Shown: positions 33,057 to 42,139, counted from the stretch's first letter. The stretch: DNA of 64,000 bases from Bryobacteraceae bacterium (GCA_025055455.1 JANWXD010000004.1:62001-126000); one strand, 5' to 3'. Numbers and translations are program-made. The notes: generated by a model from the letters alone, not told the origin.

Positions 33057-33635
33057 GTGCCGAATCTTACCGGCGGATTCTTGAAGTTCCACGAGTTCAC
33101 CGCGGACTATGTGAAGCGGCTTGCGGAGGGTGACCCCTTCGTGGCCGAACACTTTCACGCCTATTTCTCCAAGCTGTTTGCCGTGCGGCTCGGGCGCCGC
33201 GGCCGATCGCGGGAATTCATCGAGGATGTGACTCAGGAAACCTTCCGCCGCGTTCTGACGTGGTTACAAAGCGGCAAGCCCGTCGAGTATCCCGAGCGGT
33301 TCGGAGCGTTCGTCCATGCGATCTCCGTCAACGTGGAACGAGAAATGCTGCGCCCGGAAGAGCGCTACCAGCCTATGGACGACGCCGACTTCACCGACCA
33401 CCGCGCGGATCCCGCCTCGGCCTTGGTCACCGACGAGCGCAAGCGGGCCGTGCGCGCCATCCTTGCGGAGCTCTCCGAACGAGACCGGCGGGTGCTGGAG
33501 CTGCGCTACCTCGAGGAGTGGCCTCTCGAGAAAATTTGCCAGCAACTCGGCGTGGATGCGGTCTACGTCCGCGTGGTGCTCCATCGCGCCCGCTTGCGCT
33601 TCCGCGAAAAAATGGGGGACGCAGTTCCGGTGTGA
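33057..33635 (+). CDS. ECF-type RNA polymerase sigma factor
   Basis: A 192-residue sigma-70-like factor of the extracytoplasmic function class. Region 2 is EFIEDVTQETFRRVLTWLQS (core and -10 binding). Region 4 is SERDRRVLELRYLEEWPLEK then ICQQLGVDAVYVRVVLHRAR, the helix-turn-helix reading the -35. It would be held inactive by the zinc-finger protein encoded 68 bp downstream. GTG 33057 is the outermost start; conservation begins near FHEFTADYVKRL, so a later start (TTG 33081) is possible. It heads the five-gene plus-strand cluster that ends at 38201. Confidence 0.9.
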   Translation: MPNLTGGFLKFHEFTADYVKRLAEGDPFVAEHFHAYFSKLFAVRLGRRGRSREFIEDVTQETFRRVLTWLQSGKPVEYPERFGAFVHAISVNVEREMLRPEERYQPMDDADFTDHRADPASALVTDERKRAVRAILAELSERDRRVLELRYLEEWPLEKICQQLGVDAVYVRVVLHRARLRFREKMGDAVPV

Positions 33636-33703
33636 GCGAGCAGAGGGCATTTGAAACCTTAGGAACGCCCGATTCAGGATATCTTAAGGAGGGCTAAGCC
33701 TCC

Positions 33704-34381
33704 ATGGACCACGCGGAAGCGGAGCGAACAGGCGCCGTGGATAGATACCTGCTCGGCGAGCTTACCGAGCCGGAGCGGGAAGCCTTCGAGGAGCATTATT
33801 TCGCCTGCCCGCAATGCGCCCGGGACGTCCTGGCGGGAGAGGCACTCCGGGCCAACGTCCGGGCGGTGCTGCTCGAGGACCGGCGCCCAGATCCGGTCGC
33901 GCTCCGCTCGCGGCCCTGGTTTCACCGGTTGCGAATACCCTCGCCACAGCTAGCTTGGGCCGCCGCCGGAGTCTTTGCGCTGGTTGCCAGCTATGACCGC
34001 CTCGTGCTGGTTCCCAGACTCGAGTCCCAACTGCGCGAGCTGAGCGCGCCCCAGACGGTCTCGCGCCACGTGTTGCTGCCTCTGGCTCGGGCGGGTGACG
34101 TGCCCCGGCTGACCGCGGCAACCAAAGGCTTCGTGACCCTCGCTCTGCCTTTGGATTTTCTACCGGAGGCCCAGGAGCTCGTCGTCGAAGTGCGAGACAG
34201 CGGGGGACGGACGGCGGCGGTCATCGAAGCTCGTGTTCCCCAGCGTCCGGGCGAGCCCTTGGAGGTGCTGGTTCCCCTGGCGAGCTTGAGGCCGGACTCC
34301 TATACGCTTGCCCTGACCGGAGGCCGAGGCCAGCAACGCGCCGAGCTCGGCACGTACCGTTTCGTCGTCGTCAAACCGTAA
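33704..34381 (+). CDS. Zinc-finger membrane anti-sigma factor
   Basis: A 225-residue protein with an N-terminal zf-HC2 anti-sigma domain, VDRYLLGELTEPEREAFEEH then YFACPQC (HxxxCxxC). One transmembrane helix follows near residues 84-101 (LAWAAAGVFALVASYDRLVL). The outer part of about 120 residues is beta-rich and of unrecognised fold. The family binds the sigma factor through the zinc finger and releases it on a signal sensed outside. Start ATG 33704 has GGAGGG about 10 bp upstream. Its partner is the ECF sigma factor encoded just before it. Confidence 0.85.
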   Translation: MDHAEAERTGAVDRYLLGELTEPEREAFEEHYFACPQCARDVLAGEALRANVRAVLLEDRRPDPVALRSRPWFHRLRIPSPQLAWAAAGVFALVASYDRLVLVPRLESQLRELSAPQTVSRHVLLPLARAGDVPRLTAATKGFVTLALPLDFLPEAQELVVEVRDSGGRTAAVIEARVPQRPGEPLEVLVPLASLRPDSYTLALTGGRGQQRAELGTYRFVVVKP

Positions 34382-34391
34382 GGACCCTGGT

Positions 34392-35198
34392 ATGCGGAGA
34401 ACCTTCGAGTTTCACGCGCAAGCGGTGGCCGTGGCGGCTCAGGTCAGTGGTCCCAACTCCATCGAGGGAGTTTGGGCCTCGGTTTCCCTGCCGATCATCG
34501 GAGGAAAAGACACCCGGTCCGTGGGCCGATTTCGGCACGAGCCGGTTCTCTCGTTCGAGTCTGCGACCGCCACCGTCGAGGGTCGCACCAACGGTTCCGT
34601 GCACAGCACGCGCGCGGAAATCCGAGTGACCGGGCTCAACGTGTTGGACAAAGTTCGCGGGGACGTGCACCTTATCATGACCACGAACTATGACGCGGCG
34701 GCCAGGCAATACCAGGTGGAGTTCGGTCCAGAGCGCCCCTTGGCCAGGCTCACCGTACCCGGCGTGAACACGGCCTTGGTGACGTACAACGGCCGGCGAT
34801 ATCCTTCCTTGGCAGCGCCTTCCTCCGGTCCGGCGGCACCCGTCCCTGTCGCCTCCCAGGCCGGCGTGATGCGGTGCCCGGTGGACTTCCACCCGATCAT
34901 GGATCACATCCGCACCAGCGCCCCAACCAAGCACCGCCTCCACCCCCATAACGCCGTTCTGACCTCGCTCGTGGATCCCGAAACCGCATTTCAGTGGGAT
35001 ACCGCCCAGAATCGCTTCGGATTCGTTTCCGTTCCCGGCTTGGGGCGGGTCTACTTCCTGGAGTGGGCCATCGAGCCCTACCGGCAGTCGTTGACCGCCT
35101 TGCGCATCGTGCTCGACGATCCCGAACACCGCTACAAGGGCGAAATCGTCATCGCCGACCCGGAAGAGAACGGCAGACCCGAGGGGCGCGGGTGGTGA
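34392..35198 (+). CDS. Uncharacterised protein of the ECF sigma-CHAT cluster
   Basis: A 268-residue protein that I do not recognise. The first half is rich in short beta strands (FEFHAQAVAVAAQVSGPNSI; ASVSLPIIGG). The second half has a histidine-rich stretch VDFHPIMDHIRTS...KHRLHPHNAVL and ends in KGEIVIADPEENG. There is no signal peptide or membrane helix, so it should be cytoplasmic. It lies 10 bp after the anti-sigma gene and 67 bp before the CHAT gene on the same strand, suggesting a shared function in this signalling unit. Start ATG 34392 follows AAGGA. Confidence 0.75.
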   Translation: MRRTFEFHAQAVAVAAQVSGPNSIEGVWASVSLPIIGGKDTRSVGRFRHEPVLSFESATATVEGRTNGSVHSTRAEIRVTGLNVLDKVRGDVHLIMTTNYDAAARQYQVEFGPERPLARLTVPGVNTALVTYNGRRYPSLAAPSSGPAAPVPVASQAGVMRCPVDFHPIMDHIRTSAPTKHRLHPHNAVLTSLVDPETAFQWDTAQNRFGFVSVPGLGRVYFLEWAIEPYRQSLTALRIVLDDPEHRYKGEIVIADPEENGRPEGRGW

Positions 35199-35265
35199 TC
35201 CCCTTTCCAAAGTCAGTCGGAGACACCCCGCCGGCTTCCGGCGGTCGCCTGAATATGATGGGAGC

Positions 35266-37782
35266 ATGGCTCGCTGGGCGGTGTTGTGGTTGCTCGCCGT
35301 TTCCCTTAGCTGCGCGCATAAACCGCCGGGCGAGCTCCAGAGAGAGGCGCTGACCCTCCTGCGGCAGGGCAAACGGTCGGACGCCTGGCGACTCGCGGAG
35401 CAGGGGCTCCGGGAGGCTGGCGCAGCGGAGGATCGTTGGCGGCTCGTGCTCATCCAAGCGGAAGTCCTATACCGAACCGGCCGGTCGGCCGAAGCATTGA
35501 AGCGCTTGGAGCAAGACGCGCCGCCCGAAGATCCCGAGACGGCGGTCCGGCGGCTGACGCTGCTGAGTCGCGTTCTCGGCGACCTCGGACGGCGGGCCGA
35601 GTCCGAGCGCGCCCTCGAGGAGGCCTTGCGTTTGGCAGAGGACTCCGGCGAGCCGCTGTTGATTTCCCTGGCGGAGCAGCTTCACGGCATCGTGCTGCAA
35701 CGCAGGGACGCCACTGGCGCCTATCGATGCCTTCGACGCGCCCTCGATGCGGCGCAACGAGCCGCCGAGCGGCATCAAGAGGCCGCCACGCTGGTGACGC
35801 TGGGATGGAGCCGGATGAGTGCTGGCCGGCACGACGAAGCGATTCCGTGGCTCGAGCAGGCGCTCGCCATCGCCGTCCCCGCCGGCTACGAGCCGCTCGT
35901 AGCGACGGCAACGCACAACCTCGGGGTCTGCTACAACGCACTGGGCGACTGGGAGCGGGCGCGGGAGAAGCTTCAGCAGGCGGAAAAGATCTACATCGCG
36001 ACGGGCGACGAGCGCTCCCGTGCGGGCCTGCTGGGAGACCTCGGGAACACGTATTACTTTCTGCGCGAGCCGCAACATGCCACGGCCTGTTACCGGCGAG
36101 GTCTGGAGCTGGCGCGCCGTCTCGGCGACGAGGCCATGGCCGCCCGCTGGCTGACCAACCTCGCGATGATGGCGATCGAGGCGGGCGATCCGGACGCGGC
36201 GGAGAAATTCAACCAGGAAGCCGTGGAGCTGCGGGCGCGTGCCGGCGAGGCGGACCGCCTGGTGTGGCCGCTGCTGAACGAAGCTCGGATCCTCACGCTC
36301 CGCGGCCGCTATTCGGAGGCGGAGGCCCGCTACCGGGAAGCGATTGCCCGCGCCGAGAAACTGGACCTGCCGCAGGCGCTGCTCGAAGGCCGGGCGCGCT
36401 TGGGCCGTCTGTACGCTCAAGCCGGCGCCTATCGCCTGCTGGCCAAAGAATTCGACCGACTGGCGGCGGACACGGCGCGGCTCCGCGGCCGTCTGTCGCG
36501 CCTCGAGTGGAAGTTCACGTTCCACGCCAGCATCGTTCCCTTCTACCAGGATTACGTGGACGTGTTGGTGCGCCGCGGCGAGATCGCACGCGCTTGGGAG
36601 GTGGTGGAGTCCTGCCGCGCCCGTGTGCTCGCCGAGCGGGCCGCCAGCCGGCACCGCTCCGCGGCGCAATCCCGCCGCGCCGAAGGCGCGCGCCGAGTCC
36701 AACACGGCGGCGCAACCGTGGTGCTCTCCTACTGGCTTGCCCCGGTGCGCTCGTTCTTGTTCGTGCGGGCCAAGGGCAGCCTTGCCTGGTTCGCCTTGCC
36801 TCCCGAGGCGGAAATCCGCCGGCTCGTCGAGGCCTATGCCACCGCGCTGATGGCCGTCGAAGATCCTCGGGACCAGCGCAGCCCGCTCGGGCGGAAGCTC
36901 TATGACGTGCTGGTCGCACCGGCGCGGGAATGGATCCCGCGCGGGGCAAACGTTCTGATCGTGCCGGACGGGGCCCTCCACGAGTTGAATTTCGAGACGC
37001 TGCTGACGCCCGACCATCCGCCACGGTATTGGCTGGAGGAGGTGACCCTGGCCGTGGCGCCAGCGACCTCCGTTCTGTCGCCCGCTCCGGCGCGCACAGG
37101 CCGTGGCTTATTGGTGCTGGGAGATCCCGTGCCGCCGGCGGCGCAGTTCCCCCGCTTGCCCGATGCCGCGAGGGAAATCGCCGGCATCGCACGGGAGTTT
37201 CCCGTCGGCCCGAAGAAAATTCTTACGGGGTACGAGGCTTACCCCGAAGCCTACCGACTCAACGCTCCCGAGCAGTATGCCCTCATCCATTTCGCGGCTC
37301 ACGCCGAGGCCAACCGCGAAAGTCCTCTGGACTCCGCGGTGATTCTTTCGCGCCGGGGCGACGGCTACAAGCTTTACGCCCGGGACATGCTCGAGCAGCC
37401 CCTCCAAGCGAACCTGGTGACCATTTCGGCGTGTCGCAGTGCCGGCACGCGCACTTATTCGGGCGAGGGCTTGGTCGGATTTGCATGGGTCTTTCTGGCG
37501 GCGGGAGCGCGCAACGTAGTGGCCGGACTATGGAACGTCAATGACCGTTCCACTGCCCAGCTGATTTCGGAATTGTACCGGCGCCTCGGCGCAGGAGATT
37601 CTCCCGCCGGCGCACTCCGCGCCGCCAAGCTGGCCCTGCTGGCGCACCCCGTTTACAAGCGGCCGTACTATTGGGCGCCCTTCCAGATCTTCACCCGCGG
37701 CGGGGCATTCGCGCCCGGTGCGGCGCACGACGATTCGCCGTCCCCCTCGCCTGCTAGAATACGCAAGTTGTCGTCGCGGTGA
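35266..37782 (+). CDS. TPR-CHAT protease-like lipoprotein
   Basis: An 838-residue protein. The lipoprotein signal WAVLWLLAVSLSCAHKP (lipobox Cys about residue 17) predicts a periplasmic membrane-attached protein. Residues about 25-400 form a long run of TPR/Sel1-like helices (for example GDWERAREKLQQAEKIYIAT). The C-terminal CHAT domain (about 470-820) is a caspase-like fold. Its dyad appears intact, with His679 in HFAAHAE and Cys723 in TISACRSA, followed by GEGLVGFAWVFLAAGARNVV. CHAT proteins are cysteine peptidases that cut partner proteins when triggered. Here the gene sits in an ECF sigma/anti-sigma operon. Its stop overlaps the next gene as GTGA. Confidence 0.88.
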   Translation: MARWAVLWLLAVSLSCAHKPPGELQREALTLLRQGKRSDAWRLAEQGLREAGAAEDRWRLVLIQAEVLYRTGRSAEALKRLEQDAPPEDPETAVRRLTLLSRVLGDLGRRAESERALEEALRLAEDSGEPLLISLAEQLHGIVLQRRDATGAYRCLRRALDAAQRAAERHQEAATLVTLGWSRMSAGRHDEAIPWLEQALAIAVPAGYEPLVATATHNLGVCYNALGDWERAREKLQQAEKIYIATGDERSRAGLLGDLGNTYYFLREPQHATACYRRGLELARRLGDEAMAARWLTNLAMMAIEAGDPDAAEKFNQEAVELRARAGEADRLVWPLLNEARILTLRGRYSEAEARYREAIARAEKLDLPQALLEGRARLGRLYAQAGAYRLLAKEFDRLAADTARLRGRLSRLEWKFTFHASIVPFYQDYVDVLVRRGEIARAWEVVESCRARVLAERAASRHRSAAQSRRAEGARRVQHGGATVVLSYWLAPVRSFLFVRAKGSLAWFALPPEAEIRRLVEAYATALMAVEDPRDQRSPLGRKLYDVLVAPAREWIPRGANVLIVPDGALHELNFETLLTPDHPPRYWLEEVTLAVAPATSVLSPAPARTGRGLLVLGDPVPPAAQFPRLPDAAREIAGIAREFPVGPKKILTGYEAYPEAYRLNAPEQYALIHFAAHAEANRESPLDSAVILSRRGDGYKLYARDMLEQPLQANLVTISACRSAGTRTYSGEGLVGFAWVFLAAGARNVVAGLWNVNDRSTAQLISELYRRLGAGDSPAGALRAAKLALLAHPVYKRPYYWAPFQIFTRGGAFAPGAAHDDSPSPSPARIRKLSSR

Positions 37783-38201
37783 CCGCCGGGAGGTTCCCCG
37801 AATTGCTGAATGCGCTGCTTCGCTGGTTCGCCCTGTTTTTTCATGCCGGGTTCGCGGTGGCTCTTCTGGTGCTGGCGGTAGTGTCCGCCTTCAGCCCGCC
37901 CCACGAACTTTGGTTTCCTGTCTTGCCTTGGAGCGGGACATGGCTAATCGGGAGCTTGGTGGGGCTCGGGGTCGCGGGCTTGCTGATCGTGGCGGCGGCG
38001 GCGCGAGGCAGAGCGCGGGGGCTGTGGTTGGCCTGGAGCCTGGCGGTCTTCGTGCTGATTGCGCGCGGCTACTTTTTCTCCGACTACCGTTTCGTCCCCG
38101 ATTCCAGCCAGTTCACCACAGCGTTGCTGGTGCTGCTGGCCTCCCTGATGGCGATCTTAGGCGCCAAGCGGAGCCTGCGGCCCGGCCCCCGCAAAACCTG
38201 A
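37779..38201 (+). CDS. Small integral membrane protein
   Basis: A 140-residue protein with four hydrophobic segments, including FFHAGFAVALLVLAVVSAF, LIGSLVGLGVAGLLIVAAAA, LWLAWSLAVFVLIARGYFF and ALLVLLASLMAILGA. I do not recognise a named family. The GTG at 37779 overlaps the CHAT stop (GTGA), which implies translational coupling; a TTG at 37803 is an alternative start. It is the last gene of the sigma-CHAT cluster and converges on clpP with a 10 bp gap. Confidence 0.65.
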   Translation: MTAGRFPELLNALLRWFALFFHAGFAVALLVLAVVSAFSPPHELWFPVLPWSGTWLIGSLVGLGVAGLLIVAAAARGRARGLWLAWSLAVFVLIARGYFFSDYRFVPDSSQFTTALLVLLASLMAILGAKRSLRPGPRKT

Positions 38202-38211
38202 GCCAGGCCAG

Positions 38212-38829
38212 CTACAGCTTGCCGACCGGCGCGAGCTGGCGGCTGGTGATGACGCGGTCGATCATCCCGTATTCGAGGGCTTGCTGCGGCTCCATGATGT
38301 AGTCCCGGTCCACGTCCCGCGCGACTTTTTCGATCGGCTGGCCCGTCGCTTCCGCCAGGATCTGGTTGAGGGTTTCGCGCATACGCAGGATCTCTTTGGC
38401 GTAAATATCGATGTCCGCCGCCTGCCCGGCCAGACCGCTCACCGTGGGTTGGTGAATAAGGATGCGCGAGTGCGGGAGGGCGTAGCGCTTGCCTTTGGTG
38501 CCGCAGGCCAGCAACACGGCGCCCATCGAGGCAGCCTGGCCCACGCAGATGGTCACGATGTCCGGCTCCACGAAACGCATCGTGTCCAGGATCGCCAAGC
38601 CCGCCGTGATGGACCCGCCCGGGGAATTGATGTACAGGGAAATGTCTTTCTCCGGATCCTCGGCCGCCAGAAAGAGCATCTGAGCGATGACCAGGTTCGC
38701 CACCGTGTCGTCGATGGGCGTGCCCAAGAAAATAATGTTCTCCTTTAGGAGCCGAGAGTAAATGTCATAGGCCCGTTCTCCCCTGGGGGTCTGTTCGACC
38801 ACCATGGGTACTAGCACCGAACTCCCCAT
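38212..38829 (-). CDS. clpP: ATP-dependent Clp protease proteolytic subunit
   Basis: Self-compartmentalised serine protease subunit, 205 residues. The catalytic serine lies in [16 protein letters not shown] and the histidine in [12 protein letters not shown], with Asp in [18 protein letters not shown]. Pro-region, length and the [20 protein letters not shown] segment are typical. It works with ClpX/ClpA ATPases, not present in the window. Start ATG at 38829. An Rrf2 regulator lies upstream on the same strand with about 32 bp between them. Confidence 0.97.
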   Translation of the reverse strand: MGSSVLVPMVVEQTPRGERAYDIYSRLLKENIIFLGTPIDDTVANLVIAQMLFLAAEDPEKDISLYINSPGGSITAGLAILDTMRFVEPDIVTICVGQAASMGAVLLACGTKGKRYALPHSRILIHQPTVSGLAGQAADIDIYAKEILRMRETLNQILAEATGQPIEKVARDVDRDYIMEPQQALEYGMIDRVITSRQLAPVGKL

Positions 38830-38861
38830 GCGCTGCTCCTCCCCGCGCCCCTTCGGGCAAC

Positions 38862-39332
38862 CTACTTCTTGGACCTGGATGCGGACCGCCGTCCTCGCCG
38901 AGGCTTTTCGAGCTGGCGCTGTTTCTCCTCGAGCGCGCGCGCCACGTCGGCGATGGTAGTTCGCTCCAGATACTCTATGATACGCGACCGCAGCGCCTTC
39001 CAGGAATCATGCATGCCGCACGGCATGTCGTCGTTGCATTCCGCCAGCCCGCTGGCGCACTTCTGATACTCCGACATCCCGTCCAGCGCGTCCACGATGT
39101 CCTTGAGCGAGATTTTCTCCGGCGGCAGGCGTAACGTGAAGCCGCCTGTGGGGCCTTTGCTCGACCGCAGAAAGCCCTTCCGGGCCAGTTGCTGGAGGAT
39201 TTTGGCGAGGAAATGGGCGGGAATCTGCTCCTGCTGGGCGATCTGCTTGACCATCGCAAAGCGCCCGTCGGCGACCCGGGCTAAGTGCACAAAAGCGCGG
39301 ATCGCATACTCAGCCGAGCGGGAATAGATCAT
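38862..39332 (-). CDS. Rrf2 family transcriptional regulator (IscR/NsrR-like)
   Basis: A 156-residue winged-helix regulator. It begins [20 protein letters not shown], and the HTH helix reads [20 protein letters not shown]. The cysteine triad is [15 protein letters not shown], spaced as in iron-sulphur-sensing Rrf2 proteins, so it can probably bind a 2Fe-2S or 4Fe-4S cluster and respond to oxidative or nitrosative stress. The C-terminal tail is Arg/Ser-rich. It lies just upstream of clpP on the same strand; no Isc/Suf genes are in the window, so the target is unknown. Confidence 0.92.
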   Translation of the reverse strand: MIYSRSAEYAIRAFVHLARVADGRFAMVKQIAQQEQIPAHFLAKILQQLARKGFLRSSKGPTGGFTLRLPPEKISLKDIVDALDGMSEYQKCASGLAECNDDMPCGMHDSWKALRSRIIEYLERTTIADVARALEEKQRQLEKPRRGRRSASRSKK

Positions 39333-39424
39333 CGCTTGCCCTCTGCTTGGGAAGATTTGAGTACCCCTTTATCTTAGAAGAGCCCCGACTTTTAACGCAA
39401 CGGACGTTTCGGAGTGGGTCGATT

Positions 39425-40135
39425 CTAGCCCGTTGCAAATGCTCCCTCTGCCACGCCCCGCGCCCAGCGGCCAAAGACGCGAGCGGCCAGCTCTTGAAGC
39501 CGCGCGGCGTTGTAGGCCGGATCCACCGGGTGCTGGATCTCGCGGAGGTCGCCGGCATTGGCGTCCTCCTCGAGCCAGCCCGCGATCATCTCCGGCGTCA
39601 CCTCCAGGTGGAACTGGAACCCGTACACCCCCGGCGTGGCGCGAAAGGCCTGGTGGCGGCAGGCCTCGGACCACGCCAGCCACTCGGCTGCCTCCGGCAG
39701 ATCGAACGTCTCGCCGTGCCAGTGGAAGACGGTTTCTGGAGAACGCAGATCGTGAAGCAGCGGGTCCCGCTGGGCGGCCTCGGTCCAAAAGACCGGGTAC
39801 CATCCGATCTCCTTGACCGGGTTGCGATACACACGGGCCCCCAAAGCCTTGGCCAGCAACTGCGCGCCCAAGCACACGCCGAGCACCGGCCGGCCTTTGG
39901 CCAGTGCGTCCTGAATGAGCTCCAGTTCACGCCGCAGGAACGGCAGGTCGTCGTTGGCCGACATCGGCCCGCCCATGAAAATCAACGCATCCGCCTGCGG
40001 CAGGGGACGCCACGGATCGTCGAACAGATCCACGTATTCCCAGGAGAGGCCCGCGGCCTCGAGCGCCGGGCCAATCCGGCCGAGATGCTCGAAGGGGACG
40101 TGGCGGAAGGCGAGAACGTGCACGGAAGTCAACAC
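39425..40135 (-). CDS. Class I glutamine amidotransferase-like protein
   Basis: A 236-residue stand-alone GATase1 domain. The nucleophile elbow GVCLGAQLLAKALGARVY holds the catalytic Cys, and the histidine/glutamate part reads YGFQFHLEVTPEMI. A MGGPMSANDD loop is typical of GMP-synthase-like stand-alone enzymes. It probably hydrolyses glutamine or a gamma-glutamyl compound to supply ammonia for a partner; the partner cannot be seen. It follows the amidase gene on the same strand with 1 bp between the genes. Confidence 0.87.
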   Translation of the reverse strand: MLTSVHVLAFRHVPFEHLGRIGPALEAAGLSWEYVDLFDDPWRPLPQADALIFMGGPMSANDDLPFLRRELELIQDALAKGRPVLGVCLGAQLLAKALGARVYRNPVKEIGWYPVFWTEAAQRDPLLHDLRSPETVFHWHGETFDLPEAAEWLAWSEACRHQAFRATPGVYGFQFHLEVTPEMIAGWLEEDANAGDLREIQHPVDPAYNAARLQELAARVFGRWARGVAEGAFATG

Positions 40136-40136
40136 C

Positions 40137-41402
40137 TCACGGTGCGGCGGCGCGGGCGGCTTGGAACTGGCCCAGCGTCGCCGCGTAACTTGCGATGCCT
40201 CGGAAAAGACCCTCCGCGATTCGCTGCCGTTGGGCTGGGCGTTTGAGCAGTCGTTCTTCCCGCGGGTTGCTCAAGAAGCCGATCTCTGCCAGCACGGACG
40301 GCATCGAGGCGCCGAGGAGCACCAGAAACGGCGCCTTGCGCACGCCCCGGTCCCGCCCGCTCGTCCCGGATAGGGTCCTATGTAAAGCGGACTGGATCGC
40401 CTTGGCGAACTCCCGCGATTCCTCCACCTTGTCCTGAAGGGCGATCTTCCGTACGAGCTCCTCGAGCTCGTGGATCGTCTTCTCGGACGTGGCGTTCTCC
40501 CGAGCCGCCACTTCCAGCGCCTCCCGCGAGGTGGTCAGGGAAAGAAAGTAGGTCTCGACGCCGGAGGCCGAGTGGGATCCGGCGTTGGCGTGGATCGAAA
40601 GGAACAGGTCGGCCTTGCTTTGGTTGGCGATTTCGGTCCGCCGTTCGAGAGAAACGAAGCTGTCGTCCGTACGGGTGTAGATGACCTCGGCGCCCAAGCG
40701 TTCCTCGAGCAGCGCGCCGAGCCGCCGCGCTACATCCAGCACGAGGTCCTTTTCAGCAAGACCTGTAGGGCCGACGGTCCCGGTGTCGTGCCCTCCGTGA
40801 CCCGGATCCAAAACCACCCGAGCGACTTTCAAACCCAGAGCGCGCACCAGCGAGGGGGTGCCCGTTGGCGAGGGCCGGGCCCCTACCGGGGCGCCGGATG
40901 GTCTCGCCCCGAGCGCGCGGCTTTCGGCGGCCCTCGGCTCGGTCGGTGCCCCTGGCGTCTGGCCGAGCGTCGGTGGCCGATCCAGCGTGGCGGTCTTCGT
41001 CGCCCGAAGTTCGACGATCAGCCGGCTGGGATTGGCCAGTTGCGCCGCCAGGTATTCGGCCGGACCGGCAAGATCCAGCACCACTCGGGTGACGCCGGGT
41101 TGCGTTTCCGCCACGCGAATCTGCTGCAACAATGCGCCGCCGGCTTCGATGACCCCCGCGCCCAAGCGCGGTTTGCACCCGAAAAGGTCGAAATAGATCC
41201 GGTGGGGATTGGGGAGCTTCTCTCCGCGATAGTCGAACTCTCCAGTGACTTCCACCACCACGCGCGTCACATCGCCAAGGGTCCAAAACCGCACGCCCGT
41301 CACAGCCAGCCACGGTTCAGAGGACACCTGAGCAAAAAGTTGGCCCATCGGCAGCAGGACCCAGCCGAGCGCCGCGAGCGAGCCTGGAGCGCGTCGCAAC
41401 AT
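40137..41402 (-). CDS. N-acetylmuramoyl-L-alanine amidase with AMIN domain
   Basis: A 421-residue secreted cell-wall hydrolase (AmiC type) that cuts the bond between MurNAc and the stem peptide. A signal peptide (residues 1-25) leads to the AMIN domain (about 30-130, with VTRVVVEVTGEFDYRGEKLP). A Pro/Ala-rich linker and the Amidase_3 domain (about 200-410) follow. Zinc ligands and catalytic residues appear in RVVLDPGHGGHDTGTVGP, LFLSIHANAGS and SVLAEIGFLSNPREE. ATG 41402 fits the signal peptide; a longer in-frame reading to 41681 is antisense and unlikely. The lytic transglycosylase gene is 4 bp upstream. Confidence 0.92.
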   Translation of the reverse strand: MLRRAPGSLAALGWVLLPMGQLFAQVSSEPWLAVTGVRFWTLGDVTRVVVEVTGEFDYRGEKLPNPHRIYFDLFGCKPRLGAGVIEAGGALLQQIRVAETQPGVTRVVLDLAGPAEYLAAQLANPSRLIVELRATKTATLDRPPTLGQTPGAPTEPRAAESRALGARPSGAPVGARPSPTGTPSLVRALGLKVARVVLDPGHGGHDTGTVGPTGLAEKDLVLDVARRLGALLEERLGAEVIYTRTDDSFVSLERRTEIANQSKADLFLSIHANAGSHSASGVETYFLSLTTSREALEVAARENATSEKTIHELEELVRKIALQDKVEESREFAKAIQSALHRTLSGTSGRDRGVRKAPFLVLLGASMPSVLAEIGFLSNPREERLLKRPAQRQRIAEGLFRGIASYAATLGQFQAARAAAP

Positions 41403-41406
41403 GACG

Positions 41407-42081
41407 TCAGGGCGTCCGCAGATAGAACACGCCGCGGGAGTCTTGGAACCACCGGACCGGCCGGGGGGCGTCAGGATCCGGGCGCGGGAGGGCTTGCGCC
41501 ACCGCCGAGGTCCGGCGGGCCGATTCGTACCGGCGCGAAACTTCCTCGACATAGCGGCGGGTCTCCGCATAAGGCGGAATACCGCCGTATCGCACCACCG
41601 CCCCTTCGCCGGCGTTGTAGGCCGCAAGGGCCAGCCGCAGGTCTTGGAATCGATCCAGCAGATACCGCAGATGGCGCGCACCGGCGAGGAGGTTTTCCGA
41701 GAAGTTGAACGGGTTGCTCACGCCCAAGCGGCGCGCCGTGCCGGGGATGAGTTGCATCAGCCCCTCGGCGCCGCGCGGCGAGATGGCGTAAGGATCGTAG
41801 CCGCTCTCCACCTCGATGAGGGCGTGCACCAGCAGCGGGTCGAGGTTGTATCGGACGGCGGCGTCGTGGACGAACCCGGGGACACCGGCGTCTCGGGAGG
41901 AGGCCCGGCGCGGCTTTTCCGCCACGATTCGCCGGACCAGTCGTCCCGTGCGATGATCCGCCCGCACCACGGACATCACGGCGCGCTCGGCGGGCCGCGT
42001 GGGCTCCGCGCCCGGCGCTCCGGTCGCCAGCGTCAGGGCCGCAAACCAAAAACAAATCTCCACAGCTCTGTTGGATCCCAT
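41407..42081 (-). CDS. Lytic transglycosylase, SLT family
   Basis: A 224-residue secreted peptidoglycan lyase. It has an N-terminal signal (VEICFWFAALTLATGAPGA) and a compact SLT domain with the catalytic Glu in HALIEVESGYDPYAISPRGA. The conserved GLMQLIPGTARRLGV and LALAAYNAGEGAVVRYGGIP follow. It breaks the glycan strands that its neighbour, the amidase, unlinks from peptides. Start ATG at 42081 has AGGA upstream. The stop is 4 bp from the amidase start, so the two form one operon; the divergent mobA is 58 bp away. Confidence 0.92.
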   Translation of the reverse strand: MGSNRAVEICFWFAALTLATGAPGAEPTRPAERAVMSVVRADHRTGRLVRRIVAEKPRRASSRDAGVPGFVHDAAVRYNLDPLLVHALIEVESGYDPYAISPRGAEGLMQLIPGTARRLGVSNPFNFSENLLAGARHLRYLLDRFQDLRLALAAYNAGEGAVVRYGGIPPYAETRRYVEEVSRRYESARRTSAVAQALPRPDPDAPRPVRWFQDSRGVFYLRTP

Positions 42082-42139
42082 TTTATCCTGGGAGGGTCGC
42101 ACCCGCTTCCGCCACGGGCCTTGGTGTTATCATCGGGGC

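Noticed and set aside
41403-41681. N-terminal extension of the amidase gene to 41681
   Set aside because: It would overlap the lytic transglycosylase coding sequence and place the signal peptide at residue 94.
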